Positions 22,663 through 35,674 of a DNA stretch of 64,000 nt are shown here, in pieces. The notes beneath the pieces are model-generated. The model worked only from the letters and a program-made list of their open reading frames with translations, made no database searches and was not told the origin of the DNA. The position numbers and the translations under genes are program-made. Position 1 is the first letter of the stretch. Every line of letters begins with the position of its first letter. The DNA comes from Hydractinia symbiolongicarpus (taxonomy: Eukaryota; Cnidaria; Hydrozoa; Anthoathecata; Hydractiniidae): the NCBI RefSeq assembly GCF_029227915.1, contig NC_079882.1, forward strand, positions 30,062,001 through 30,126,000, given 5' to 3'.

Positions 22663-25600
22663 TTCTTCTTAATTTGACATGATCGCCGAAAGTCAACGAT
22701 TACATGGGCGCTGTGGTAGCGCTTCATTTAAAAATTTAGATAAATAAGTTATTTTTACCTGTGGGACCAATCCTGGCCGTTAGCATGCGCTGAATAAATA
22801 GGAACAGTTTCAAAAAGTACATTTTATTGACTTTCTAGCGATATAAATTCGTTTGAGTTACAACGGTTGCGTCACAAATTCGTACGATTATGTATTTAGT
22901 GATATTTTCCGACATTACTAAGTTATATCGCTTTTAACTGTGAAATGATTGACTGTGGGACTTAATTGAACTAACTTTGGACTGTGACCTGATAAATGTG
23001 ATAAATGAGACAATTGGACTCCAAGAAATAACATTCTTCTTAACTTGACATGATTGCCGCAACTCAGCGATTACCCTGGGCGCTGTGGTAGCGCTTCATT
23101 TAAAAATTTAGATAAATAAGTCATTCTTTAGTGTGGGACCAATCCTAGCCGTTATCGCGCGCTAAAAAAATAGCGACAGTTTCAAAAACTACATTTCATT
23201 GACTTTCTAACGGTGTCAATCCGTTTGAATAACAACGGTTGTGTCACATATTCCTACCAACATGTATTTAGCGATATTTTTCGCTATTACTAGGTTGCAT
23301 CGCTTTTATCAGTGAAACGATTGACTGTGGGACTTAATTGAACTGATTTTGGACTGTGACCTTATAAATGTGATAAGTGAGACAATTGGACTCCAAGAAA
23401 TAACATTTTTCTTAATTTGACATGATTGCCGAAACTCAGCGATTACATGGCCGCTTTGGTAGCGCTTTACTTAAAAATTAAGACAAATAAGTCATTTTTT
23501 ACTGTGGGACCAATCCTAGCCGTTAACTTGCGCTGAAGAAATAGAGACAGTTTCAAAAATTATGTTTCATTGACTTTCTAACGGTGTCAATTCGTTTGAG
23601 TTACAACGGTGGCGTCACATATTCGTACCAACATGTATTTAGTGATATTTTTCTGATATTACTCAGTTATATCGCCTTTAACAGTGAAATGATTGACTGT
23701 GGGACTTAATTGGACTAACTTTTGACTGTGACCTGATAAATGTGATAAGTGAGCCAACTATACTCCAAGACATAACATTCTTTTTAATTTGACATGATGG
23801 CCGAAAGTCAGCGATTACATGGGCGTTGTGGTAGCGCTTCATTTAAAAATTTAGATAAATAAGTTATTTTTACCTGTGGGACCAATCCTGGCCGTTAGCA
23901 TGCGCTGAATAAATAGGAACAGTTTCAAAAACTACATTTTATTGACTTTCTAGCGATATAAACTCGTTTGAGTTGCAACGGTTGCGTCACATATTAGTAC
24001 CAACATGTATTTAGCGATATTATTCGGATATTACTAGGTTGCATCGCTTTTAACAGTGAAACGTTCAAATGTCGGACTTAATTGAACTGATTTTGGACTG
24101 TTACCTGATAAATGTGATAAATGAGTTAACTGGACCCCAAGAAATAACATTCTTCTTAATTTGACATGATTGCCGCAACTCCGCGATTACCCTGGGCGCT
24201 GTGGTAGCGCTTCATTTAAAAAGTTAGATAAATAAGTCATTCTTTACTGTGGGAACAATCCTAGCCGTTATCGCGCGCTAAAAAAATAGCGACAGTTTCA
24301 AAAACTACATTTCATTGACTTTCTAACGGTGTCAATCTTTTTGAATAACAACGGTTGTGTCACATATTCCTACCAACATGTATTTAGCGATATTTTTCGC
24401 TATTACTAGGTTGCATCGCTTTTATCAGTGAAACGATTGACTGTGGGACTTAATTGAACTGATTTTGGACTGTGACCTTATAAATGTGATAAGTGAGACA
24501 ATTGGATTCCAAGAAATAACATTCTTCTTAATTTGACATGATTGCCGCAACTCAGCGATTACCCTGGGCGCTGTGGTAGCGCTTCATTTAAAAATTTAGA
24601 TAAATAAGTCATTCTTTACTGTGGGACCAATCCTAGCCGTTAACTTGCGCTGAAGAAATAGAGACAGTTTCAAAAATTATGTTTCATTGACTTTCTAACG
24701 GTGTCAATTCGTTTGAGTTACAACGGTTGTGTCACATATTCGTACCAACATGTATTTAGTGATATTTTTCTGATATTACTCAGTTATATCGCCTTTAGCA
24801 GTGAAATGATTGACTGTGGGACTTAATTGGACTAACTTTTGACTGTGACCTGATAAATGTGATAAGTGAGCCAACTATACTCCAAGACATAACATTCTTT
24901 TTAATTTGACATGATGGCCGAAAGTCAGCGATTACATGGGCGCTGTGGTAGCGCTTCATTTAAAAATTTAGATAAATAAGTCATTCTTTACTGTAGGACC
25001 AATCCTAGCCGTTATCGCGCGCTGAAAAATAGCAACAGTTTCAAAAACTACATTTCATTGACTTTCTAACGGTGTCAATCCGTTTGAATAACAACGGTTG
25101 TGTCACATATTCCAACCAACATGTATTTAGCGATATTTTTCCGCTATTACTAGGTTGCATCGCTTTTATCAGTGAAACGATTGACTGTGAGACTTAATTG
25201 AACTGATTTTGGACTGTGACCTTATAAATGTGATAAGTGAGCCAACTGTACTCCAAGACATAACATTCTTCTTAATTTGACATGATTGCCGAAAGTCAGC
25301 GATTACATGGGCGCTGTGGTAGCGCTTCATTTAAAAATTTAGATAAATAAGTTATTTTTTACTGTGGGACCAATCCTGGCCGTTAGCATGCGCTGAATAA
25401 ATAGGAACAGTTTCAAAAACTACATTTTATTGACTTTCTAGCGATATAAACTCGTTTGAGTTACAACGGTTGCGTCACATATTAGTACCAACATGTATTT
25501 AGCGATATTATTCGGATATTACTAGGTTGCATCGCTTTTAACAGTGAAACGTTCGACTGTCGGACTTATTGAACTGATTTTGGACTGTTACCTGATAAAT

Positions 25601-26380
25601 GTGATAAATGAGTTAACTGGACCCCAAGAAATAACATTCTTCTTAATTTGACATGATTGCCGCAACTCAGCGATTACCCTGGGCGCTGTGGTAGCGCTTC
25701 ATTTAAAAAGTTAGATAAATAAGTCATTCTTTACTGTGGGAACAATCCTAGCCGTTATCGCGCGCTAAAAAAATAGCGACAGTTTCAAAAACTACATTTC
25801 ATTGACTTTCTAACGGTGTCAATCCGTTTGAATAACAACGGTTGTGTCACATATTCCTACCAACATGTTTTTAGCGATATTTTTCGCTATTACTAGGTTG
25901 CATCGCTTTTATCAGTGAAACGATTGACTGTGGGACTTAATTGAACTGATTTTGGACTGTGACCTTATAAATGTGATAAGTGAGACAATTGGACTCCAAG
26001 AAATAACATTCTTCTTAATTTGACATGATTGCCGAAACTCAGCGATTACATGGCCGCTTTGGTAGCGCTTTACTTAAAAATTAAGACAAATAAGTCATTT
26101 TTTACTGTGGGACCAATCCTAGCCGTTAACTTGCGCTGAAGAAATAGAGGCAGTTTCAAAAATTATGTTTCATTGACTTTCTAACGGTGTCAATTCGTTT
26201 GAGTTACAACGGTGGCGTCACATATTAGTACCAACATGTATTTAGTGATTTTTTTCCGATATTACTCAGTTACATCGCTTTTAACAGTGAAATGATTGAC
26301 TGTAGGAATTAATTGGACTAACTTTTGACTGTGACCTGATAAATGTGATAAGTGAGACAACTGTACTCCAAGACATAACA
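22663..26380. repeat. G-cycle 3, ten monomers, 3718 bp
   Basis: Anchors 22663, 23034, 23406, 23778, 24150, 24522, 24895, 25266, 25637 and 26009. Order: G, C, A, T, F, C/A fusion, T/A' fusion, E, F, A. The C/A and T/A' fusions are shared with cycle 2, so they predate the duplication of the cycle. E and F are intact here. Confidence 0.85.
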
Positions 26381-29353
26381 TTCTTCTTAATTTGACATGA
26401 TCGCCGAAAGTCAACGATTACATGGGCGCTGTGGTAGCGCTTCATTTAAAAATTTAGATAAATAAGTTATTTTTACCTGTGGGACCAATCCTGGCCGTTA
26501 GCATGCGCTGAATAAATAGGAACAGTTTCAAAAACTACATTTTATTGACTTTCTAGCGATATAAATTCGTTTGAGTTACAACGGTTGCGTCACAAATTCG
26601 TACGATTATGTATTTAGTGATATTTTCCGACATTACTAAGTTATATCGCTTTTAACTGTGAAATGATTGACTGTGGGACTTAATTGAACTAACTTTGGAC
26701 TGTGACCTAATAAATGTGATAAATGAGACAATTGGACTCCAAGAAATAACATTCTTCTTAACTTGACATGATTGCCGCAACTCAGCGATTACCCTGGGCG
26801 CTGTGGTAGCGCTTCATTTAAAAATTTAGATAAATAAGTCATTTTTTAGTGTGGGACCAATCCTAGCCGTTATCGCGCGCTAAAAAAATAGCGACAGTTT
26901 CAAAAACTACATTTCATTGACTTTCTAACGGTGTCAATCCGTTTGAATAACAACGGTTGTGTCACATATTCCTACCAACATGTATTTAGCGATATTTTTC
27001 GCTATTACTAGGTTGCATCGCTTTTATCAGTGAAACGATTGACTGTGGGACTTAATTGAACTGATTTTGGACTGTGACCTTATAAATGTGATAAGTGAGA
27101 CAATTGGACTCCAAGAAATAACATTTTTCTTAATTTGACATGATTGCCGAAACTCAGCGATTACATGGCCGCTTTGGTAGCGCTTTACTTAAAAATTAAG
27201 ACAAATAAGTCATTTTTTACTGTGGGACCAATCCTAGCCGTTAACTTGCGCTGAAGAAATAGAGACAGTTTCAAAAATTATGTTTCATTGACTTTCTAAC
27301 GGTGTCAATTCGTTTGAGTTACAACGGTGGCGTCACATATTCGTACCAACATGTATTTAGTGATATTTTTCTGATATTACTCAGTTATATCGCCTTTAGC
27401 AGTGAAATGATTGACTGTGGGACTTAATTGGACTAACTTTTGACTGTGACCTGATAAATGTGATAAGTGAGCCAACTATACTCCAAGACATAACATTCTT
27501 TTTAATTTGACATGATGGCCGAAAGTCAGCGATTACATGGGCGTTGTGGTAGCGCTTCATTTAAAAATTTAGATAAATAAGTTATTTTTACCTGTGGGAC
27601 CAATCCTGGCCGTTAGCATGCGCTGAATAAATAGGAACAGTTTCAAAAACTACATTTTATTGACTTTCTAGCGATATAAATTCGTTTGAGTTACAACGGT
27701 TGCGTCACATATTAGTACCAACATGTACTTAGCGATATTATTCGGATATTACTAGGTTGCATCGCTTTTATCAGTGAAACGATTGACTGTGGGACTTAAT
27801 GGAACTGATTTTGGACTGTGACCTCATAAATGTGATAAGTGAGACAATTGGACTCCAAGAAATAACATTCTTCTTAATTTGACATGATTGCCGAAAGTCA
27901 GCGATTACATGGGCGCTGTGGTAGCGCTTCATTTAAAAATTTAGATAAATAAGTCATTCTTTACTGTGGGACCAATCCTAGCCGTTATCGCGCGCTGAAA
28001 AATAGCAACAGTTTCAAAAACTACATTTCATTGACTTTCTAACGGTGTCAATCCGTTTGAATAACAACGGTTGTGTCACATATTCCTACCAACATGTATT
28101 TAGCGATATTTTTCCGCTATTACTAGGTTGCATCGCTTTTATCAGTGAAACGATTGACTGTGAGACTTAATTGAACTGATTTTGGACTGTGACCTTATAA
28201 ATGTGATAAGTGAGCCAACTGTACTCCAAGACATAACATTCTTCTTAATTTGACATGATTGCCGAAAGTCAGCGATTACATGGGCGCTGTGGTAGCGCTT
28301 CATTTAAAAATTTAGATAAATAAGTTATTTTTTACTGTGGGACCAATCCTGGCCGTTAGCATGCGCTGAATAAATAGGAACAGTTTCAAAAACTACATTT
28401 TATTGACTTTCTAGCGATATAAACTCGTTTGAGTTACAACGGTTGCGTCACATATTAGTACCAACATGTATTTAGCGATATTATTCGGATATTACTAGGT
28501 TGCATCGCTTTTAACAGTGAAACGTTCGACTGTCGGACTTATTGAACTGATTTTGGACTGTTACCTGATAAATGTGATAAATGAGTTAACTGGACCCCAA
28601 GAAATAACATTCTTCTTAATTTGACATGATTGCCGCAACTCAGCGATTACCCTGGGCGCTGTGGTAGCGCTTCATTTAAAAAGTTAGATAAATAAGTCAT
28701 TCTTTACTGTGGGAGCAATCCTAGCCGTTATCGCGCGCTAAAAAAATAGCGACAGTTTCAAAAACTACATTTCATTGACTTTCTAACGGTGTCAATCCGT
28801 TGGAATAACAACGGTTGTGTCACATGTTCCTACCAACATGTATTTAGCGATATTTTTCGCTATTACTAGGTTGCATCGCTTTTATCAGTGAAACGATTGA
28901 CTGTGGGACTTAATTGAACTGATTTTGGACTGTGACCTTATAAATGTGATAAGTGAGACAATTGGACTCCAAGAAATAACATTCTTCTTAATTTGACATG
29001 ATTGTCGAAACTCAGCGATTACATGGCCGCTTCGGTAGCGCTTTACTTAAAAATTAAGACAAATAAGTCATTTTTTACTGTGGGACCAATCCTAGCCGTT
29101 AACTTGCGCTGAAGAAATAGAGACAGTTTCAAAAATTATGTTTCATTAACTTTCTAACGGTGTCAATTCGTTTGAGTTACAACGGTGGCGTCACATATTC
29201 GTACCAACATGTATTTAGTGATATTTTTCCGATATTACTCAGTTACATCGCTTTTAACAGTGAAATGATTGACTGTGGGAATTAATTGGACTAACTTTTG
29301 ACTGTGACCTGATAAATGTGATAAGTGAGACAAATGTACTCCAAGACATAACA
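26381..29353. repeat. G-cycle 4, eight monomers, 2973 bp
   Basis: Anchors 26381, 26752, 27124, 27496, 27868, 28239, 28610 and 28982. Order: G, C, A, T, A', E, F, A. Compared with cycle 3, the F, C/A and T/A' members are absent and a plain A' is present. The A'-E-F set equals the trimer of the 13.4-15.6 kb block. Confidence 0.84.
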
Positions 29354-31583
29354 TTCTTCTTAATTTGACATGATCGCCGAAAGTCAACGATTACATGGGC
29401 GCTGTGGTAGCGCTTCATTTAAAAATTTAGATAAATAAGTTATTTTTACCTGTGGGACCAATCCTGGCCCTTAGCATGCGCTGAATAAATAGGAACAGTT
29501 TCAAAAACTACATTTTATTGACTTTCTAGCGATATAAATTCGTTTGAGTTACAACGGTTGCGTCACAAATTCGTACGATTATGTATTTAGTGATATTTTC
29601 CAACATTACTAAGTTATATCGCTTTTAACTGTGAAATGATTGACTGTGGGACTTAATTGAACTAACTTTGGACTGTGACCTGATAAATGTGATAAATGAG
29701 ACAATTGGACTCCAAGAAATAACATTCTTCTTAACTTGACATGATTGCCGCAACTCAGCGATTACCCTGGGCGCTGTGGTAGCGCTTCATTTAAAAATTT
29801 AGATAAATAAGTCATTCTTTAGTGTGGGACCAAATCTAGCCGTTATCGCGCGCTAAAAAAATAGCGACAGTTTCAAAAACTACATTTCATTGACTTTCTA
29901 ACGGTGTCAATCCGTTTGAATAACAACGGTTGTGTCACATATTCCTACCAACATGTATTTAGCGATATTTTTCGCTATTACTAGGTTGTATCGCTTTTAT
30001 CAGTGAAACGATTGACTGTGGGACTTAATTGAACTGATTTTGGACTGTGACCTTATAAATGTGATAAGTGAGACAATTGGACTCCAAGAAATAACATTTT
30101 TCTTAATTTGACATGATTGCCGAAACTCAGCGATTACATGGCCGCTTTGGTAGCGCTTTACTTAAAAATTAAGACAAATAAGTCATTTTTTACTGTGGGA
30201 CCAATCCTAGCCGTTAACTTGCGCTGAAGAAATAGAGACAGTTTCAAAAATTATGTTTCATTGACTTTCTAACGGTGTCAATTCGTTTGAGTTACAACGG
30301 TGGCGTCACATATTCGTACCAACATGTATTTAGTGATATTTTTCTGATATTACTCAGTTATATCGCCTTTAACAGTGAAATGATTGACTGTGGGACTTAA
30401 TTGGACTAACTTTTGACTGTGACCTGATAAATGTGATAAGTGAGCCAACTATACTCCAAGACATAACATTCTTTTTAATTTGACATGATGGCCGAAAGTC
30501 AGCGATTACATGGGCGTTGTGGTAGCGCTTCATTTAAAAATTTAGATAAATAAGTTATTTTTACCTGTGGGACCAATCCTGGCCGTTAGCATGCGCTGAA
30601 TAAATAGAAACAGTTTCAAAAACTACATTTTATTGACTTTCTAGCGATATAAATTCGTTTGAGTTACAACGGTTGCGTCACAAATTCGTACGATTATGTA
30701 TTTAGTGACATTTTCCGACATTACTAAGTTATATCGCTTTTAACTGTGAAATGATTGACTGTGGGACTTAATTGAACTAACTTTGGACTGTGACCTGATA
30801 AATGTGATAAATGAGACAATTGGACTCCAAGAAATAACATTCTTCTTAACTTGACATGATTGCCGCAACTCAGCGATTACCCTGGGCGCTGTGGTAGCGC
30901 TTCATTTAAAAATTTAGATAAGTAATTCATTCTTTACTGTGGGACCAATCCTAGGCGTTATCGCGCGCTAAAAAAATAGCGACAGTTTCAAAAACTACAT
31001 TTCATTGACTTTCTAACGATGTCAATCCGTTTGAATAACAACGGTTGTGTCACATATTCCTACCAACATGTATTTAGCGATATTTTTCGCTATTACTAGG
31101 TTGCATCGCTTTTATCAGTGAAACGATTGACTGTGGGACTTAATTGAACTGATTTTGGACTGTGACCTTATAAATGTGATAAGTGAGACAATTGGACTCC
31201 AAGAAATAACATTCTTCTTAATTTGACATGATTGTCGAAACTCAGCGATTACATGGCCGCTTTGGTAGCGCTTTACTTAAAAATTAAGACAAATAAGTCA
31301 TTTTTTACTGTGGGACCAATCCTAGCCGTTAACTTGCGCTGAAGAAATAGAGACAGTTTCAAAAATTATGTTTCATTAACTTTCTAACGGTGTCAATTCG
31401 TTTGAGTTACAACGGTGGCGTCACATATTCGTACCAACATGTATTTAGTGATATTTTTCCGATATTACTCAGTTACATCGCTTTTAACAGTGAAATGATT
31501 GACTGTGGGAATTAATTGGACTAACTTTTGACTGTGACCTGATAAATGTGATAAGTGAGACAACTGTACTCCAAGACATAACA
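29354..31583. repeat. G-cycle 5, six-monomer HOR, 2230 bp
   Basis: Anchors 29354, 29725, 30097, 30469, 30840 and 31212. Order: G, C, A, T with a G-like tail (CACAAATTCGTACGATT at about 30678), C carrying AGTAATTCATTC at 30921, and A with GATTGTCG. The same six-monomer run repeats from 31584 with offset 2230. GGCCCTTAGCATG in G (29465 onward and 31695 onward) is a shared private variant. Confidence 0.87.
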
Positions 31584-34500
31584 TTCTTCTTAATTTGACA
31601 TGATCGCCGAAAGTCAACGATTACATGGGCGCTGTGGTAGCGCTTCATTTAAAAATTTAGATAAATAAGTTATTTTTACCTGTGGGACCAATCCTGGCCC
31701 TTAGCATGCGCTGAATAAATAGGAACAGTTTCAAAAACTACATTTTATTGACTTTCTAGCGATATAAATTCGTTTGAGTTACAACGGTTGCGTCACAAAT
31801 TCGTACGATTATGTATTTAGTGATATTTTCCAACATTACTAAGTTATATCGCTTTTAACTGTGAAATGATTGACTGTGGGACTTAATTGAACTAACTTTG
31901 GACTGTGACCTGATAAATGTGATAAATGAGACAATTGGACTCCAAGAAATAACATTCTTCTTAACTTGACATGATTGCCGCAACTCAGCGATTACCCTGG
32001 GCGCTGTGGTAGCGCTTCATTTAAAAATTTAGATAAATAAGTCATTCTTTAGTGTGGGACCAAATCTAGCCGTTATCGCGTGCTAACAAAATAGCGACAG
32101 TTTCAAAAACTACATTTCATTGACTTTCTAACGGTGTCAATCCGTTTGAATAACAACGGTTGTGTCACATATTCCTACCAACATGTATTTAGCGATATTT
32201 TTCGCTATTACTAGGTTGCATCGCTTTTATCAGTGAAACGATTGACTGTGGGACTTAATTGAACTGATTTTGGACTGTGACCTTATAAATGTGATAAGTG
32301 AGACAATTGGACTCCAAGAAATAACATTTTTCTTAATTTGACATGATTGCCGAAACTCAGCGATTACATGGCCGCTTTGGTAGCGCTTTACTTAAAAATT
32401 AAGACAAATAAGTCATTTTTTACTGTGGGACCAATCCTAGCCGTTAACTTGCGCTGAAGAAATAGAGACAGTTTCAAAAATTATGTTTCATTGACTTTCT
32501 AACGGTGTCAATTCGTTTGAGTTACAACGGTGGCGTCACATATTCGTACCAACATGTATTTAGTGATATTTTTCTGATATTACTCAGTTATATCGCCTTT
32601 AACAGTGAAATGATTGACTGTGGGACTTAATTGGACTAACTTTTGACTGTGACCTGATAAATGTGATAAGTGAGCCAACTATACTCCAAGACATAACATT
32701 CTTTTTAATTTGACATGATGGCCGAAAGTCAGCGATTACATGGGCGTTGTGGTAGCGCTTCATTTAAAAATTTAGATAAATAAGTTATTTTTACCTGTGG
32801 GACCAATCCTGGCCGTTAGCATGCGCTGAATAAATAGGAACAGTTTCAAAAACTACATTTTATTGACTTTCTAGCGATATAAATTCGTTTGAGTTACAAC
32901 GGTTGCGTCACAAATTCGTACGATTATGTATTTAGTGACATTTTCCGACATTACTAAGTTATATCGCTTTTAACTGTGAAATGATTGACTGTGGGACTTA
33001 ATTGAACTAACTTTGGACTGTGACCTGATAAATGTGATAAATGAGACAATTGGACTCCAAGAAATAACATTCTTCTTAACTTGACATGATTGCCGCAACT
33101 CAGCGATTACCCTGGGCGCTGTGGTAGCGCTTCATTTAAAAATTTAGATAAGTAATTCATTCTTTACTGTGGGACCAATCCTAGGCGTTATCGCGCGCTA
33201 AAAAAATAGCGACAGTTTCAAAAACTACATTTCATTGACTTTCTAACGATGTCAATCCGTTTGAATAACAACGGTTGTGTCACATATTCCTACCAACATG
33301 TATTTAGCGATATATTTCGCTATTACTAGGTTGCATCGCTTTTATCAGTGAAACGATTGACTGTGGGACTTAATTGAACTGATTTTGGACTGTGACCTTA
33401 TAAATGTGATAAGTGAGAGAATTGGACTCTAAGAAATAACATTCTTCTTAATATGACATGATTACCGAAACTCAGCGATTACATGGCCGCTTTGGTAGCG
33501 CTTTACTTAAAAATTAAGACAAATAAGTCATTTTTTACTGTGGGACCAATCCTAGCCGTTAACTTGCGCTGAAGAAATAGAGACAGTTTCAAAAATTATG
33601 TTTCATTGACTTTCTAACGGTGTCAATTCGTTTGAGTTACAACGGTGGCGTCACATATTCGTACCAACATGTATTTAGTGATATTTTTCCGACATTACTA
33701 AGTTATATCGCTTTTAACTGTGAAATGATTGACTGTGGGACTTAATTGGACTAACTTTTGACTGTGACCTGATAAATGTGATAAGTGAGCCAACTGCACT
33801 CCAAGACATACCATTCTTCTCAATTTGACATGATGGCCGAAAGTCAGCGATTACATGGGCGCTGTGGTAGCGCTTCATTTAAAAATTCAGATAAATAAGT
33901 TATTTTTACCTGTGGGACCAATCCTGGCCGTTAGCATGCGCTGAATAAATAGGAACAGTTTCAAAAACTACATTTTATTGACTTTCTAGCGATATAAATT
34001 CGTTTGAGTTACAACAGTTGCGTCACAAATTCGTACGATTATGTATTTAGTGATATTTTCCGACATTACTAAGTTATATCGCTTTTAACTGTGAAATGAT
34101 TGACTGTGGGACTTAATTGAACTAACTTTGGACTGTGACCTGATAAATGTGATAAATGAGACAATTGGACTCCAAGAAATAACATTCTTCTTAACTTGAC
34201 ATGATCGCCGCAACTCAGCGATTACACTGGGCGCTGTGGTAGCGCTTCATTTAAAAATTTAGATAAATAAGTTATTTTTTACTGTGGGACCAATCCTGGC
34301 CGTTAGCATGCGCTGAATAAATAGGAACAGTTTCAAAAACTATATTTCATTAACTTTCTAGCGATATAAACTCGTTTGAGTTACAACGGGTGCGTCACAT
34401 ATTAATACCAACATTTATTTAGCGGTATTATTTGGATATTACTAGGTTGCATCGCTTTTAACAGTGAAACGATTGACTGTGGGACTTAATTGAACTAACT

Positions 34501-35674
34501 TTGGATTGTGACCTAATAAATGTGATAAATGAGACAATTGGACTCCAAGAAATAACATTCTTCTTAACTTGACATGATCGCCGCAACTCAGCGATTACAC
34601 TGGGCGCTGTGGTAGCGCTTCATTTAAAAATTTAGATAAATAAGTCATTTTTTACTGTGGGACCAATCCTAACCGTTATTGCGCACTGAAGAAATAGCGA
34701 CAGTTTCAAAAACTACATTTCATTGACTTTCTAACGGTGTCAGTCCGATTGAGTTTCAACGGTTGGGTCACGTATTCGCACTTACATTTTCTTAGCGATA
34801 TTTTTCTGATATTATTAGGTTGCATCGCTTTTAACAGTGAAACGATTGACTGCGGGACTTAATTCAACTGATTTCGGACTGTGACCTTATAAATCGGATA
34901 AGTGAGACAATTGGATTCCAAGAAATAACATTCTTTTTATTTTGACATGATTGCAGAAACTCAGCGATTACATGGGCGCTGTGGTAGCGCTTTATTTAAA
35001 AATTAAAATAAATAAGTCATTTTTTACTGTGGGACCAATCCTAGCCGTTAACTTGCGCTGCAGAAATAGAGACAGTTTTAAAAACTACATTTAATTGACT
35101 TGTTGGCGGTATCAATCCGTTTGAGTAACAACGGTTGCGTCACATATTCGTACCATTATGTATTTTGTGATATTTTCCGACATTACTAAGTTATATCGCT
35201 TTTAACAGTGAAATGATTGACTGTGGGATTTAATTGGACTAACTTTGGACTGTGACCTGATAAATGTGATAAATGAGACAATTGGACTCCAAGAAATAAC
35301 ATTCTTCTTAACTTGACATGATTGCCGCAACTCAGCGATTACCCTGGGCGCTGTGGTAGCGCTTTACTTAAAAATTAAGACAAATAAGTCATTTTTTACT
35401 GTGGGACCAATCCTAGCCGTTAACTTGCGCTGAAGAAATAGAGACAGTTTCAAAAATTATGTTTCATTAACTTTCTAACGGTGTCAATTCGTTTGAGTTA
35501 CAACGGTGGCGTCACATATTCGTACCAACATGTATTTAGTGATATTTTTCCGATATTACTCAGTTACATCGCTTTTAACAGTGAAATGATTGACTGTGGG
35601 AATTAATTGGACTAACTTTTGACTGTGACCTGATAAATGTGATAAGTGAGACAACTGTACTCCAAGACATAACA
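31584..35674. repeat. G-cycle 6, eleven monomers, 4091 bp
   Basis: Anchors 31584, 31955, 32327, 32699, 33070, 33442, 33814, 34185, 34558, 34931 and 35302. The first five match cycle 5 at a 2230-bp offset. The monomer at 33442 has the private head ATATGACATGATTACCG. Members 34558 and 34931 are more divergent, with CAGTCCGATTGAGTTTC and GCACTTACATTTTC; they resemble the 39-43 kb family and are the first of that family from the left. The last member, 35302, is a C/A fusion with the changeover near 35362. Confidence 0.82.
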
